A DNA stretch of 12,878 nucleotides from Lentisphaeria bacterium UBA1829 (GCA_002338895.1 DDJH01000013.1:12276-25153), one strand, 5' to 3'. Positions 5,598 to 12,878 are shown, counted from the stretch's first letter. The notes: generated from the sequence alone by a model not told the origin. A program made the numbers and translations.

Positions 5598-7136
5598 ATG
5601 ACCGCCGATGAACTGAAACACAAAGCTCTTTCGTATACGCTTCCGCTGGTGCCGGCTCTGCTGCTCCTGAACGCCTGCACATCGACGGAGAGCGGATCGT
5701 ATCAGGATCCGAAACCGCATGGCAAGGCGGTCTATACCGAAGTGATGAAAAAAGCGTTCCAGTATGAAGGCCCCGCCCGGAATCCGGTGATTGTGATTCA
5801 TGGCCTGCTCGGGTCCCAGCTTACGGAACAGCGGACCGGGACCAATATCTGGGGACAGTTCTCGCTGACGGAGATGCTGGCGGGAAACAAATTCGCCCGC
5901 CTGGCCCATCCGATGAAGGAGAAGATGCCGCTGGCAAAACTGGTTTCCGATGTCCGGCCGTCGGGTCTGCTCAGCAAGTCGCACATCCGCGTGCTCGGGT
6001 TCTCGTTCGACTACGAGGGGTATGAGATTCTGGTTCATGCTCTGGCAAAAGCCGGCTACGTGCCCGATACAATGCCGCTTCCGGAAGGGAAGCATTTCTA
6101 CTCTCAGTTCGTGTTCTATTATGACTGGCGGCGCGACATCTCGGAAAACGCGGTCCTGCTGAAAAAGTTCATCGAGGAGAAGAAGGCGTATTTGAACGAG
6201 AAGTACAAGGAGCTGTACGGGTTGGACGACTATGAGATCCATTTTGATCTGGTGGCCCACAGCATGGGCGGTCTTCTCGCCCGCTACTTCATGCGCTACG
6301 GGGGAAATGCCCTGCCGGAACGGGAGCTGGAGCTGCCCCGCCTGACCTGGGAAGGGGCAAAATATGTGGACCGCATTGTGATTATCGCCACGCCGAATGC
6401 CGGATATCCCGACACGCTGGTGGAACTGACGGAAGGACTCCGGCTGGCTCCGGCGGCGCCGGTCTATCCGAAGGCGGTGATCGGCACATTCCCGTCGTAT
6501 TACCAGATGCTCCCGAATATGGAGACCAACAGCGTGGTGGATGCCAAAACGGGAAAACCGGTCAACTGCTTCAATTTGGAAACGTGGGTGAAGTACCGCT
6601 GGGGACTGGCGGATCCGGATGCGGATGAGTGGTTCCGGCTGCTGCTGCCCGATGTGAAGACTCCGGAGGAACGGCAGAGAATCGTGCGGGATCATCTCGA
6701 CAAGTGTCTCTCCCGCGCAAGACAGTTCAAACGGGCGATGCAGATCCCGGCCACGACACCGGAAAATGTTTCGGTCTACCTGTTCGCCGGAGACTCCATT
6801 CTGACCAACTCCGTGCTTGCGGTGGATCCCGAAAGCGGTTCGGTGTCCGTTGCCAGACGCGACGCCGGAGACGGCAAAATTCCGGTGATGAGCGCACGGC
6901 AGGATCTGCGGACCGCCGAAGAGACCCTTCCGTTCCTGAAAACCCCGATCGCATGGACCGGAATCTATCATCTCCCCGGCGGACATATGGGAATCATGAA
7001 CAGCGGCGTGTTCGAAAGCAATCTGTTCTTTCTCCTGCTCTCCCTCCCGACTGCCGCCCAGAACGAGAATATGAAGCTTTTTGAGGAGCTTTCCCAGAAA
7101 GACGCACCGGTCAATGCCGACGGCTCGAAGCGCTGA
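5598..7136 (+). CDS. LCAT/PDAT-like alpha/beta-hydrolase lipoprotein (putative phospholipase or acyltransferase)
   Basis: A 512-residue envelope lipoprotein. A signal sequence ends in the lipobox LNAC with the acylated Cys at 27 and Thr at +2. The alpha/beta-hydrolase core shows the oxyanion strand VIVIHGLLGSQL (about 64-75), the motif YDWR (about 175-178) that is characteristic of lecithin:cholesterol and phospholipid:diacylglycerol acyltransferases, and the nucleophile elbow AHSMGGLLARYF with Ser 222. Asp in LFAGDS and His in the late segment YHLPGGHMGIMNSG are plausible remaining triad members. Family members hydrolyse phospholipid acyl esters or move the acyl group to another lipid; which of these happens here cannot be read from the sequence. 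The last 23 bases overlap the next gene, a hydrolase/acyltransferase fusion, so the two are translationally coupled and probably handle the same acyl chains. All catalytic elements look intact. Confidence 0.85.
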   Translation: MTADELKHKALSYTLPLVPALLLLNACTSTESGSYQDPKPHGKAVYTEVMKKAFQYEGPARNPVIVIHGLLGSQLTEQRTGTNIWGQFSLTEMLAGNKFARLAHPMKEKMPLAKLVSDVRPSGLLSKSHIRVLGFSFDYEGYEILVHALAKAGYVPDTMPLPEGKHFYSQFVFYYDWRRDISENAVLLKKFIEEKKAYLNEKYKELYGLDDYEIHFDLVAHSMGGLLARYFMRYGGNALPERELELPRLTWEGAKYVDRIVIIATPNAGYPDTLVELTEGLRLAPAAPVYPKAVIGTFPSYYQMLPNMETNSVVDAKTGKPVNCFNLETWVKYRWGLADPDADEWFRLLLPDVKTPEERQRIVRDHLDKCLSRARQFKRAMQIPATTPENVSVYLFAGDSILTNSVLAVDPESGSVSVARRDAGDGKIPVMSARQDLRTAEETLPFLKTPIAWTGIYHLPGGHMGIMNSGVFESNLFFLLLSLPTAAQNENMKLFEELSQKDAPVNADGSKR

Positions 7137-9642
7137 TCCGCACCCCGAATACAACCATTTCCGGCAGGGCGATGAGTTCCTTGCATGGCGCGATTCGGGA
7201 GGCGCCGGGAAGCCGGTGGTTCTGTTCGTGCACGGCTTTGCCTCGTTCTCCTGGACGTGGGAGGGTCTGCTCCGCTTCCTTCCGGAAGAGTTCCGGCTTG
7301 TCCGGGTGGATCTTGCCGGATTCGGCTTTTCCCTCGGCAACTCGGTGCATCCGCTCTCCCCGTACGATCAGGCGGCGCTGGTTGAACGGCTGATCGGGAA
7401 GCTGGAGCTGCGGAGAATCACCCTGGTCGGTCACGGATGCGGCGGCGAAGTCTGTATGCTGCTGAGCCGGAGTCCGGACATTCTGGCGCGTCTGGACCGG
7501 ATGTGTCTGATCTCCTGCCGCGCGCCGGGGGAGGCGGTGCCCGACTACATTTCCAAGATCGCATCGCTTTCGCTGACCGGGGGTGGACGTGTCCTGGAGT
7601 TTGCCCGTTCCCGTTTCCTGGCCCGCGTTCTGCTGGAGTATGTCTATGGGCGAAAGGGGCCGATCCGGGAGGAGACCCTTGGAGCGTATTCCGCGATGCT
7701 GCGTCATCCGGGACGTCTGGATTCGATCATCCGGGCCGCGGGAGAGTATGCCGGAAATGCCGGGGACGAGCTGCTTCAGGAGGCATTCGCCCGCTTTGAA
7801 CTGCCGACACTGCTGCTGTTCGGGGAGGAGGATCCGGTCATTTCGCGGGAGTCGCGGCGGATCCTTTCCGAACTTCTGCGCAACGCCCGCGAAATTGTGA
7901 TTCCCGGGTGCGGACATCTTCCCCAGGAGGAGAGGCCGGAGATGGTGGCGGAACTGCTGGACGCGTTTCTTCACCGCCGGGAACCCCGGCTCCGGATCGA
8001 CTCTTCTCCGCGGCGGAAAGAGAGAGAGGGGGCGGAGCAGGAGGGGAAAAAAAGATCGCTTCCGCGTCTGTCCCGTCTGTTCGATCGCTGGAGTCCGGGA
8101 GCGCTTCTGATGATTTTCTGTCTGAAGGTTCTTCAGTTCTGCCGCAGTCTCGGAGTCCGGGCGGAGGCGCACGGATGGCGGAAGCTGACGACGGTGTTTC
8201 TGCGCGGAGAGTACTCCAAATTCATGCTTGCCAGTTTCCGGCTGGATTACTGCGGATCTGCCGTGCCGAAGTCGCGGGAGGAGGCGCGGAAGGTGCTGCT
8301 GCAGAAACTGTACGGTTTCCAATTGCTGCATCAGGATCTGCACTGGTCCGTGGAGCCGGGAATCTTTTCGTTCGGACGGCGCAGACTCTCCTTTTGCGAT
8401 CTTGTCGAGGCGCATGTGGATTCCGGAGGAGCGCTGCTTGCCCTGCATCCGCTGTTCGATAAACGCCGTTCCCCGCTTCAGAACCTGACGGAGGAGCAGG
8501 CGCAGGAGGCGCTGGATTCGATCATCCGGATCTGCAATTCGTACCGGGAGGCGGATTCCCGGAGTCGTCCCGGCCTGATCGCATCCGCGCTCCGCCGCCG
8601 GCTCTCCCGCAGCCGCCGGTTTCATCTGCTGACCCGCCGGAGCCTGCAGCGGTTTGTGGAGCGGGTTATGACGGGAACGTTTCTGTTTGTGGAGGTGCTG
8701 CCGGAGGGGGAGGAGAACGGAGCGATGCGGTTCCGGACACCCGATCTGCGGATCTATCGTCATCCGGGGTGGGGAATGACCTGCGTGACCGCGCGGTTCA
8801 CGGCGGATTTCCGCGAAGTGGATCTCTGGTTCCAGTTCCATCACACGACGGCCGACGGAGCGCCGATGCAGGAGCTGCTGGTGGATTTGAAACGGCTCTG
8901 GGGTGCGGTCGGCCCGGTGGTGTACCCCGCGTTCCCGGGGGTCATCTCCCGGCCGGAGACTCTGGACTGCGGAGACGGCGTGTTCCGATCCAGAATTTAT
9001 GTGGATTTCTCCTTTCTTCTCCGTCTGCGGAAATATCTGAACGATCACTATTCCAGCGCAATGCACGGATCCGCGTCGCTGGCGGGTCTTCTGATGTGGG
9101 GGCTGGCGCAGCACCATCCCTTCTTCCGGGAAAAAAAGATGCTGCTGCCGATCGACGCGGGAATCTCGCCGGAGGGGGAGCGCGAACTGGGACTGCTCTT
9201 CATCCGGCCCGGAGCCTTCTTCTCGGAGACCGAGCCGCTGCGGGGATTCCTGCGCTTCCAGAAGGAGATGAACCGGCGCATGAACAATGCCAGAAATGGA
9301 AGCGGGGAGAGTCATGAATTCCTTTCGCTCTGCACGATGCTGCATCCGTTTTTCTATCATCTTGCGCGGGTTCTTGCGCCGTCGTCGCTGGACGAGATCG
9401 TCGGGACGATGGGTATTTCCATTATCCGCGACGCCGAGATGTTCATCAGTCCGCTGACGGATTTCCAGAAAAACGGCTTCGTCACTCTCGGATCCGTCAA
9501 GATCCCGACCGCCGACGGCTCCTGCGCCGGTTCCCTCTGCATCTGCGGTTCCCGCGCACAGATTCGGATCTATCTTCAGGCCGTCAAGCATCTGGTCCGC
9601 CATTTCCCGGAGATGCTCGGGCTGCCGGAGAAGCGCTTCTGA
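7114..9642 (+). CDS. Fusion: alpha/beta-hydrolase domain (nucleophile lost) plus HHxxxDG acyltransferase-like domain
   Basis: An 842-residue cytoplasmic-looking protein with no signal peptide. Residues 30-285 are a complete alpha/beta-hydrolase fold: VVLFVHGFASFSWTWEG, RVDLAGFGFS, elbow VGHGCGG (105-111), FGEEDP with Asp 240 and GCGHLPQEE with His 268. The elbow reads G-H-G-C-G-G, so the catalytic Ser position (108) is Gly, with Cys 109 next to it. After a charged linker (about 288-320) comes a second domain of some 520 residues. It carries FHHTTADGAPMQELL: H576-H577-xxx-D581-G582, the HHxxxDG motif of the CAT/condensation/wax-ester-synthase/BAHD superfamily, in which the second His is the general base for acyl transfer. 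The rest of that domain is divergent and cannot be placed in a named family. ATG 7114 overlaps the preceding gene by 23 bases and has no Shine-Dalgarno at the usual spacing, which suggests coupled translation. A role in acyl-ester synthesis with the LCAT-like neighbour is inference. Confidence 0.82.
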   Translation: MPTARSADPHPEYNHFRQGDEFLAWRDSGGAGKPVVLFVHGFASFSWTWEGLLRFLPEEFRLVRVDLAGFGFSLGNSVHPLSPYDQAALVERLIGKLELRRITLVGHGCGGEVCMLLSRSPDILARLDRMCLISCRAPGEAVPDYISKIASLSLTGGGRVLEFARSRFLARVLLEYVYGRKGPIREETLGAYSAMLRHPGRLDSIIRAAGEYAGNAGDELLQEAFARFELPTLLLFGEEDPVISRESRRILSELLRNAREIVIPGCGHLPQEERPEMVAELLDAFLHRREPRLRIDSSPRRKEREGAEQEGKKRSLPRLSRLFDRWSPGALLMIFCLKVLQFCRSLGVRAEAHGWRKLTTVFLRGEYSKFMLASFRLDYCGSAVPKSREEARKVLLQKLYGFQLLHQDLHWSVEPGIFSFGRRRLSFCDLVEAHVDSGGALLALHPLFDKRRSPLQNLTEEQAQEALDSIIRICNSYREADSRSRPGLIASALRRRLSRSRRFHLLTRRSLQRFVERVMTGTFLFVEVLPEGEENGAMRFRTPDLRIYRHPGWGMTCVTARFTADFREVDLWFQFHHTTADGAPMQELLVDLKRLWGAVGPVVYPAFPGVISRPETLDCGDGVFRSRIYVDFSFLLRLRKYLNDHYSSAMHGSASLAGLLMWGLAQHHPFFREKKMLLPIDAGISPEGERELGLLFIRPGAFFSETEPLRGFLRFQKEMNRRMNNARNGSGESHEFLSLCTMLHPFFYHLARVLAPSSLDEIVGTMGISIIRDAEMFISPLTDFQKNGFVTLGSVKIPTADGSCAGSLCICGSRAQIRIYLQAVKHLVRHFPEMLGLPEKRF

Positions 9643-9694
9643 GCGGAGCGTCGCGGACAGGGAAGAAAAAAAAGCCAATCCCGGGACTTTTCCT

Positions 9695-9711
9695 TCTCCG
9701 CAGGAGATTTT
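9695..9711 (+). terminator. Weak terminator-like hairpin
   Basis: TCTCC/GGAGA (9695-9699, 9703-9707) with a three-base loop, followed by four T. It lies 52 bases after the stop of the fusion gene and before the next promoter-like -10 box. The stem is short. Confidence 0.35.
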
Positions 9712-9737
9712 CCTCTTTCTTTTCCGGAAAAACGGGT

Positions 9738-9743
9738 TATAGT
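9738..9743 (+). promoter_or_regulatory. Candidate -10 box for the ferredoxin/radical SAM operon
   Basis: TATAGT, identical to the tRNA-Leu -10 box, stands about 50 bases before ATG 9792. No convincing -35 box lies 16-18 bases upstream (pyrimidine-rich TTTCTT/CTTTCT). Confidence 0.4.
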
Positions 9744-9791
9744 AGTCCATCGGATTGCACCGGAAAAGAAAAAGCGGAAGGAGATTTTTCC

Positions 9792-10553
9792 ATGGCGGAT
9801 TATGCGGTTTATTTCAGCCCGACGCACGGAACCCGTGCGTGTGTGAGAATGGTCGCCGAAGAGTTGGGCGGAGGAGCGGTTCAGGAGATTGATCTGACTC
9901 TTCCGGCAAACCGTCGGCGGAACCATCGGTTTTCCGGAAACGACCGGGTGATTCTCGGCGTGCCTGTCTATTGCGGACGGATTCCGCCGCTGCCGGGTCT
10001 GCTGGATTCCCTGACAGGCAGCGGAACCCCGGTCCTTCTGGTGGCGGTCTACGGAAACCGCGCCTGGGAGGATGCTCTTTCGGAACTCAAGGCGAAAAGC
10101 GCGGAACGGGGATTCCACGCCTGCGGCGCGCTCGCCATGCTCGCTCCGCACTGCTATGTGCCGCAGGAGGTCTGCCCGGACCGGCCGGACGGGATCGACC
10201 GGAAGAACATCGCCGCGTTTTTGAAACGGTTGAACTGGAACTCGAAACGGGATCTGCATCTGCCCGGAAACACTCCATGGAAACCGTATCCGGAATTCCC
10301 GTTCTATCCGGAGGCGACGGAGGCGTGCACACACTGCGGAGTTTGTGAAAAAGTCTGTCCGGCGGAGGCGGTGAAGGGAAATCAGACCGATCCGGAACGA
10401 TGTCTCCGGTGCATGGCATGCGTTCAGAGCTGCCCGTCGCATGCCCGCGGAATTGCGCACCCCGCGTTCGCAATGGTTCAGCAGAAGCTCCGGATGCTCG
10501 CCGGCGTGCGCAAAGAGGTGGAAGTGTTCCCGGCGGATGAGTGCGGGGCATGA
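9792..10553 (+). CDS. EFR1-type ferredoxin: flavodoxin-like domain plus two [4Fe-4S] clusters
   Basis: A 253-residue cytoplasmic electron-transfer protein. The N-terminal half is flavodoxin-like, with the phosphate loop YFSPTHGTR (7-15), a strand-loop VILGVPVYCGRIPP, and AVYGNRAWEDAL (85-96), typical of EFR1-family proteins. The C-terminal part has two classic [4Fe-4S] ferredoxin motifs: Cys 179, 182, 185, 189 (CTHCGVCEKVCP) and Cys 204, 207, 210, 214 (CLRCMACVQSCP). All eight ligands are present. Such proteins are common in strict anaerobes and are thought to pass low-potential electrons; a physiological partner is rarely known. ATG 9792 has AAGGAG eight bases upstream. The 3' end overlaps the radical SAM gene by 17 bases, which points to that protein as the likely electron acceptor (inference). 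Confidence 0.92.
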   Translation: MADYAVYFSPTHGTRACVRMVAEELGGGAVQEIDLTLPANRRRNHRFSGNDRVILGVPVYCGRIPPLPGLLDSLTGSGTPVLLVAVYGNRAWEDALSELKAKSAERGFHACGALAMLAPHCYVPQEVCPDRPDGIDRKNIAAFLKRLNWNSKRDLHLPGNTPWKPYPEFPFYPEATEACTHCGVCEKVCPAEAVKGNQTDPERCLRCMACVQSCPSHARGIAHPAFAMVQQKLRMLAGVRKEVEVFPADECGA

Positions 10554-12186
10554 AGTGAAGAAGCGGCATCTTCGGTGGCTGTCGGTCAACAGTTCGTATT
10601 CCCACTCGTCGCTGGCGCTGCCGCTGCTGCATGCGGCGTGCAGGGAGATCGACGGGTGGGAGTGGTCCGTGCTCTCATCCGCCGTCGGAGAGGATGCGGC
10701 GGAAACGGCGGTCCGACTCGCGGCTTCGGATTGCGATCTAGTCTGTGCGACACTCTATCTGTTCAACCGGAACGCGGTTCTGGAGATCCTGCGGCGATTT
10801 CATCTGCTTCAGCCGGACGTCCCGATCGCAGTCGGCGGACCGGAGTGCCTCGGCGGCGGTGCGGAGGAGCTGCTTGCGCGCTTTTCTTTTCTCCATGTCG
10901 CGTTCCGGGGGGAGGGGGAGGAACTGTTCCCCCGGTTCCTGAAGGAGTTCCCCGAAAGTTTGAAAAAGCGGATTGTGCCGGAGAGCGGAAACGGCGTGTT
11001 TGCCGACTGGGCCGCCTCTCCGCCGCCGGTGCTGGATCCGTTCTTCCGGACGGACAGGCCGTTTGTTCAGATGGAGACCTCGCGGGGGTGTCCGATGGGG
11101 TGTCTCTACTGCACGAGCTGCCGGACCGATCTTCGGTTCAAATCGATCGATGCCGTGGCGGAAGAGCTGGAGATTCTGCGTTCGCGCGGAGTCCGTGAGA
11201 TCCGGGTGCTGGACCGGACATTCAATTTCCCGCTGTCCCGCGGAGAGGCTCTTCTGAAACTTTTCCGGACCCGTTTTCCGGAGATGCGGTTTCATCTGGA
11301 GGTGCATCCCCAGTTTCTGGACGCAACCTTGCGGGAGGAGCTTTCGGAAGCCGTGGAAGGACAGCTCCATCTGGAAGCCGGCGTCCAAAGTCTGGATCCG
11401 GCGGTTCAGAATGCGATCGGCCGCCGCGGAGACCGGGAGGAGGTGCTCTCCGGACTGAGGTTCCTCTGCGGACAACCCGGTCTGGCGGTGCATACGGATC
11501 TGCTTTCCGGTCTTCCGGAGCAGAGTCTGGAGAGTCTGCTGGAGGATGTTTCCACTCTGATCGCGGTCGGTCCGGCGGAGATTCAGCTTGAGGTGCTGAA
11601 GGTTCTTCCGGGGACGCCGCTCCGCGCCCGGGCGGGAGAGCTCGGAATCCTGTTTTCTCCGGAGACGCCGTATGATGTGATCCGCAGTTCCCGGATGTCC
11701 CCGGAGGAGATTCTGACGGCCCGCGACATCTCCCGGATTCTGGATCTGACCAGCAATCATCCGTCGCTCCATCCGGTGATCCGTCTGGCCCGGCTCCGGA
11801 ATGCGGCGGTGATCCCGGATCTGCTGACCTTCTTCCGCGCGAACGGCTTTCATCCGCATCGGCTTTACGATCTGAAAAAACGGTTTCTTCTTCTGGAGAC
11901 GTTCCTTTCCGGCTCCGGCGATGCGGCGGCCTCTTTCCGTCTTTCCTCCGAGTGGATCCGGGCCGGCTACCCGCCCGGAGAAGGTCCCGGGAAACGCGCA
12001 GAGGCACTTCCGGAACTTCCGGACGGTGCGCAGGCGGTCGAAGGAAATCCGGCGTGCGCAAGAGAGCGCGAAACAAAGTTCTGGTGCGTCCAGGAAGAGG
12101 AGGACACGTTCTGCTTTGCCTTCAACCGGAAATATTCCATCAACCGTCCCGCGGGGATCTGGCGGATCGGATCAGGTCGGGCGTGA
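10537..12186 (+). CDS. B12-binding radical SAM protein, DUF4080 type
   Basis: A 549-residue protein with three parts. Residues about 8-135 look like a cobalamin-binding Rossmann domain: LRWLSVNSSYSHSSLALPLL at the start, DLVCATLYLFNRN, VPIAVGGPECLGG. Residues about 165-390 form a radical SAM barrel with the cluster motif Cys 185-x3-Cys 189-x2-Cys 192 (RGCPMGCLYC) and later HTDLLSGLPEQ and EVLKVLPGTPLR. The last part (about 400-549) corresponds to the extra C-terminal region of DUF4080 proteins. The opening VNSSYSHSSLAL resembles the N-terminus of that family. The substrate is unknown; cobalamin radical SAM enzymes often methylate or rearrange unactivated carbons. ATG 10537 overlaps the ferredoxin gene by 17 bases; GTG 10555 is an alternative. 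The frame is open further upstream, but that part is out-of-frame ferredoxin coding sequence. The stop overlaps the convergent gene. Confidence 0.9.
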   Translation: MSAGHEVKKRHLRWLSVNSSYSHSSLALPLLHAACREIDGWEWSVLSSAVGEDAAETAVRLAASDCDLVCATLYLFNRNAVLEILRRFHLLQPDVPIAVGGPECLGGGAEELLARFSFLHVAFRGEGEELFPRFLKEFPESLKKRIVPESGNGVFADWAASPPPVLDPFFRTDRPFVQMETSRGCPMGCLYCTSCRTDLRFKSIDAVAEELEILRSRGVREIRVLDRTFNFPLSRGEALLKLFRTRFPEMRFHLEVHPQFLDATLREELSEAVEGQLHLEAGVQSLDPAVQNAIGRRGDREEVLSGLRFLCGQPGLAVHTDLLSGLPEQSLESLLEDVSTLIAVGPAEIQLEVLKVLPGTPLRARAGELGILFSPETPYDVIRSSRMSPEEILTARDISRILDLTSNHPSLHPVIRLARLRNAAVIPDLLTFFRANGFHPHRLYDLKKRFLLLETFLSGSGDAAASFRLSSEWIRAGYPPGEGPGKRAEALPELPDGAQAVEGNPACARERETKFWCVQEEEDTFCFAFNRKYSINRPAGIWRIGSGRA

Positions 12187-12756
12187 GAGTTTCCATTCCA
12201 GTTTGGAGCGGATCTCCTTCAATGCGGCGGCATTGAAGTGCATCTCCCGGCGGATCTCCTCATCGTCGCATCCGCTGCGGGAGAGTTTCAGGACCGTGAA
12301 CTCCTGCGGCGTGAGGGTCAGGAGACGCGAATCGGTCAGCTGACGGTTCTTGAAACCGAAAATGGAGGCCAGCTCCTTGCCGATCCGTTTGTGGATCGCC
12401 TGCCGGGTTACGCCCTCCTGCCGCGCGATCTGGGTAAAGGATTTGGCTCCCATGAGCTTGGCTTTCAGAATCCGGCCGAGCTTCTTGTTCGAGCCGATCC
12501 GGAGAAGGAAGGCGGAGAGCGCAACGACCTCGTCGTGGGAGAAACTGCGTCCGGGAGCAAGATCCACGGGGAGTTCCGCCGGAGAGGCGTTCCGGTTGTC
12601 CTCGTATTCATAGGCGTTGGCCCAGCGGGCGTTCTGCGCCTCGATCCGTTTCCGGTCGTCCGAGGCAAAGCGGCAGGCCTCCATGTAGCGGCAGTGCGGA
12701 CAGCGGCCGGTGTTGGTGATCTTGCCGAAACATTCCGGATTCTCTTCCCGGTTCAT
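12172..12756 (-). CDS. Cys-cluster, double helix-turn-helix putative DNA-binding protein
   Basis: A 194-residue protein not assigned to a named family. The N-terminus has a possible metal site: Cys 9, 19, 22 and 28 (PECF...GRCPHCRYMEACRF). After an acidic linker, a helical part follows with a helix-turn-helix, SFTQIARQEGVTRQAIHKRIGKEL (about 106-129). A second one lies near the C-terminus: LTLTPQEFTVLKLSRSG, CDDEEIRREM, AAALKEIRSKLEWKL (about 147-190), resembling LuxR/sigma-4 type motifs. It is probably a transcription regulator or sigma-like factor (inference). ATG 12756 is chosen because GGAGG lies seven bases upstream (12764-12768); GTG 12762 would leave only one base of spacing. ATG overlaps the stop of the upstream gene as ATGA, so the two are coupled. 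Its own last 15 bases overlap the convergent radical SAM gene. Confidence 0.75.
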   Translation of the reverse strand: MNREENPECFGKITNTGRCPHCRYMEACRFASDDRKRIEAQNARWANAYEYEDNRNASPAELPVDLAPGRSFSHDEVVALSAFLLRIGSNKKLGRILKAKLMGAKSFTQIARQEGVTRQAIHKRIGKELASIFGFKNRQLTDSRLLTLTPQEFTVLKLSRSGCDDEEIRREMHFNAAALKEIRSKLEWKLSRPT

Positions 12757-12878
12757 TCGCACACCTCCCCCGTTTGAGAGGTCAGGCGGAAGACCCGGCT
12801 GCCGGAAGCGTTCGGACGGAACGTCGCAAGCGGTATGCCCTTTGAATCGGTGAGAACGGCGGAGTCGCCGGTTTCCCG
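12753..12878 (-). CDS. C-terminal 41 residues of an unidentified protein (5' part outside window)
   Basis: A minus-strand frame enters from the right edge and stays open for 41 codons (RETGDSAVLTDSKGIPLATF...), ending in TGA at 12753-12755. That stop overlaps the ATG of the helix-turn-helix gene (ATGA), and the Shine-Dalgarno of that gene lies inside this frame; this is the usual operon arrangement and is the main support for it being a real gene. The visible part is Gly/Ser/Thr/Val-rich and beta-like, without recognisable motifs, so no function is proposed. Confidence 0.6.
   Translation of the reverse strand, partial: RETGDSAVLTDSKGIPLATFRPNASGSRVFRLTSQTGEVCE

Noticed and set aside
7081..7113. 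TTG 7081 as start of the fusion gene
   Set aside because: It would extend the overlap with the LCAT-like gene and adds a basic segment unlike hydrolase N-termini. ATG 7114 is the first ATG in frame.
5361..7340. 659-codon minus-strand open frame opposite the LCAT-like gene
   Set aside because: The sense strand has a lipobox, YDWR and a serine elbow. The antisense product is compositionally odd and spans a promoter and an intergenic gap.
7111..9750. 879-codon open frame on the minus strand opposite the hydrolase/acyltransferase fusion
   Set aside because: It is antisense to a frame with clear motifs. Its product is Arg/His/Gln/Pro-rich with no domain, as expected from the codon bias of the real gene read backwards.
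10441..10536. N-terminal extension of the radical SAM gene by 32 codons
   Set aside because: That segment is the ferredoxin coding region in another frame. The B12-domain pattern starts after ATG 10537.

Overview
The window is a gene-dense, fairly GC-rich stretch of bacterial chromosome. There are nine complete protein genes, a probable 17-codon leader reading frame, one tRNA gene, and a partial protein gene at each edge. Nothing in it names the species. The EFR1-type ferredoxin, the B12-type radical SAM protein and the lipoprotein and secretory signals suggest an anaerobic, didermic bacterium. The style (GC-rich genes, AT-rich spacers, sigma70-like promoters, large lipid-modifying fusions) would suit the Lentisphaerota/PVC group, but that is only an inference. 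I see no transposase, integrase, CRISPR array or phage structural gene.

Left part (1-4012). The C-terminal part of a ClC chloride channel/transporter with a CBS pair is followed 20 bases later by a stand-alone ATP-cone protein. On the opposite strand lie a class II tRNA-Leu (anticodon TAA) and recJ. The recJ terminator, tRNA promoter, tRNA and tRNA terminator are packed head to tail into about 215 bases.

Middle part (4013-5597). An AT-rich spacer leads into a tiny basic upstream reading frame that overlaps the start of a small exported proline-rich protein. A second, larger exported proline-rich protein follows with its own promoter. The two proteins share a short motif after the signal peptide and look like diverged paralogues.

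Lipid-acyl part (5598-9642). An LCAT-like lipoprotein with the GHSMGG-type serine elbow and a YDWR motif overlaps by 23 bases an 842-residue fusion. The fusion joins an alpha/beta-hydrolase domain, whose nucleophile serine is replaced by glycine, to a domain with an HHxxxDG acyltransferase motif. Together they look like a two-gene acyl-ester (lipid) remodelling unit, and this is the most unusual part of the window.

Right part (9643-12878). A flavodoxin-like/2x[4Fe-4S] EFR1-type protein overlaps a B12-binding radical SAM protein of the DUF4080 type; the two probably work as a redox pair. The radical SAM gene converges on, and overlaps by 15 bases, a minus-strand gene for a cysteine-cluster, double helix-turn-helix protein. 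That gene is coupled by an ATGA overlap to another minus-strand gene that runs off the right edge.
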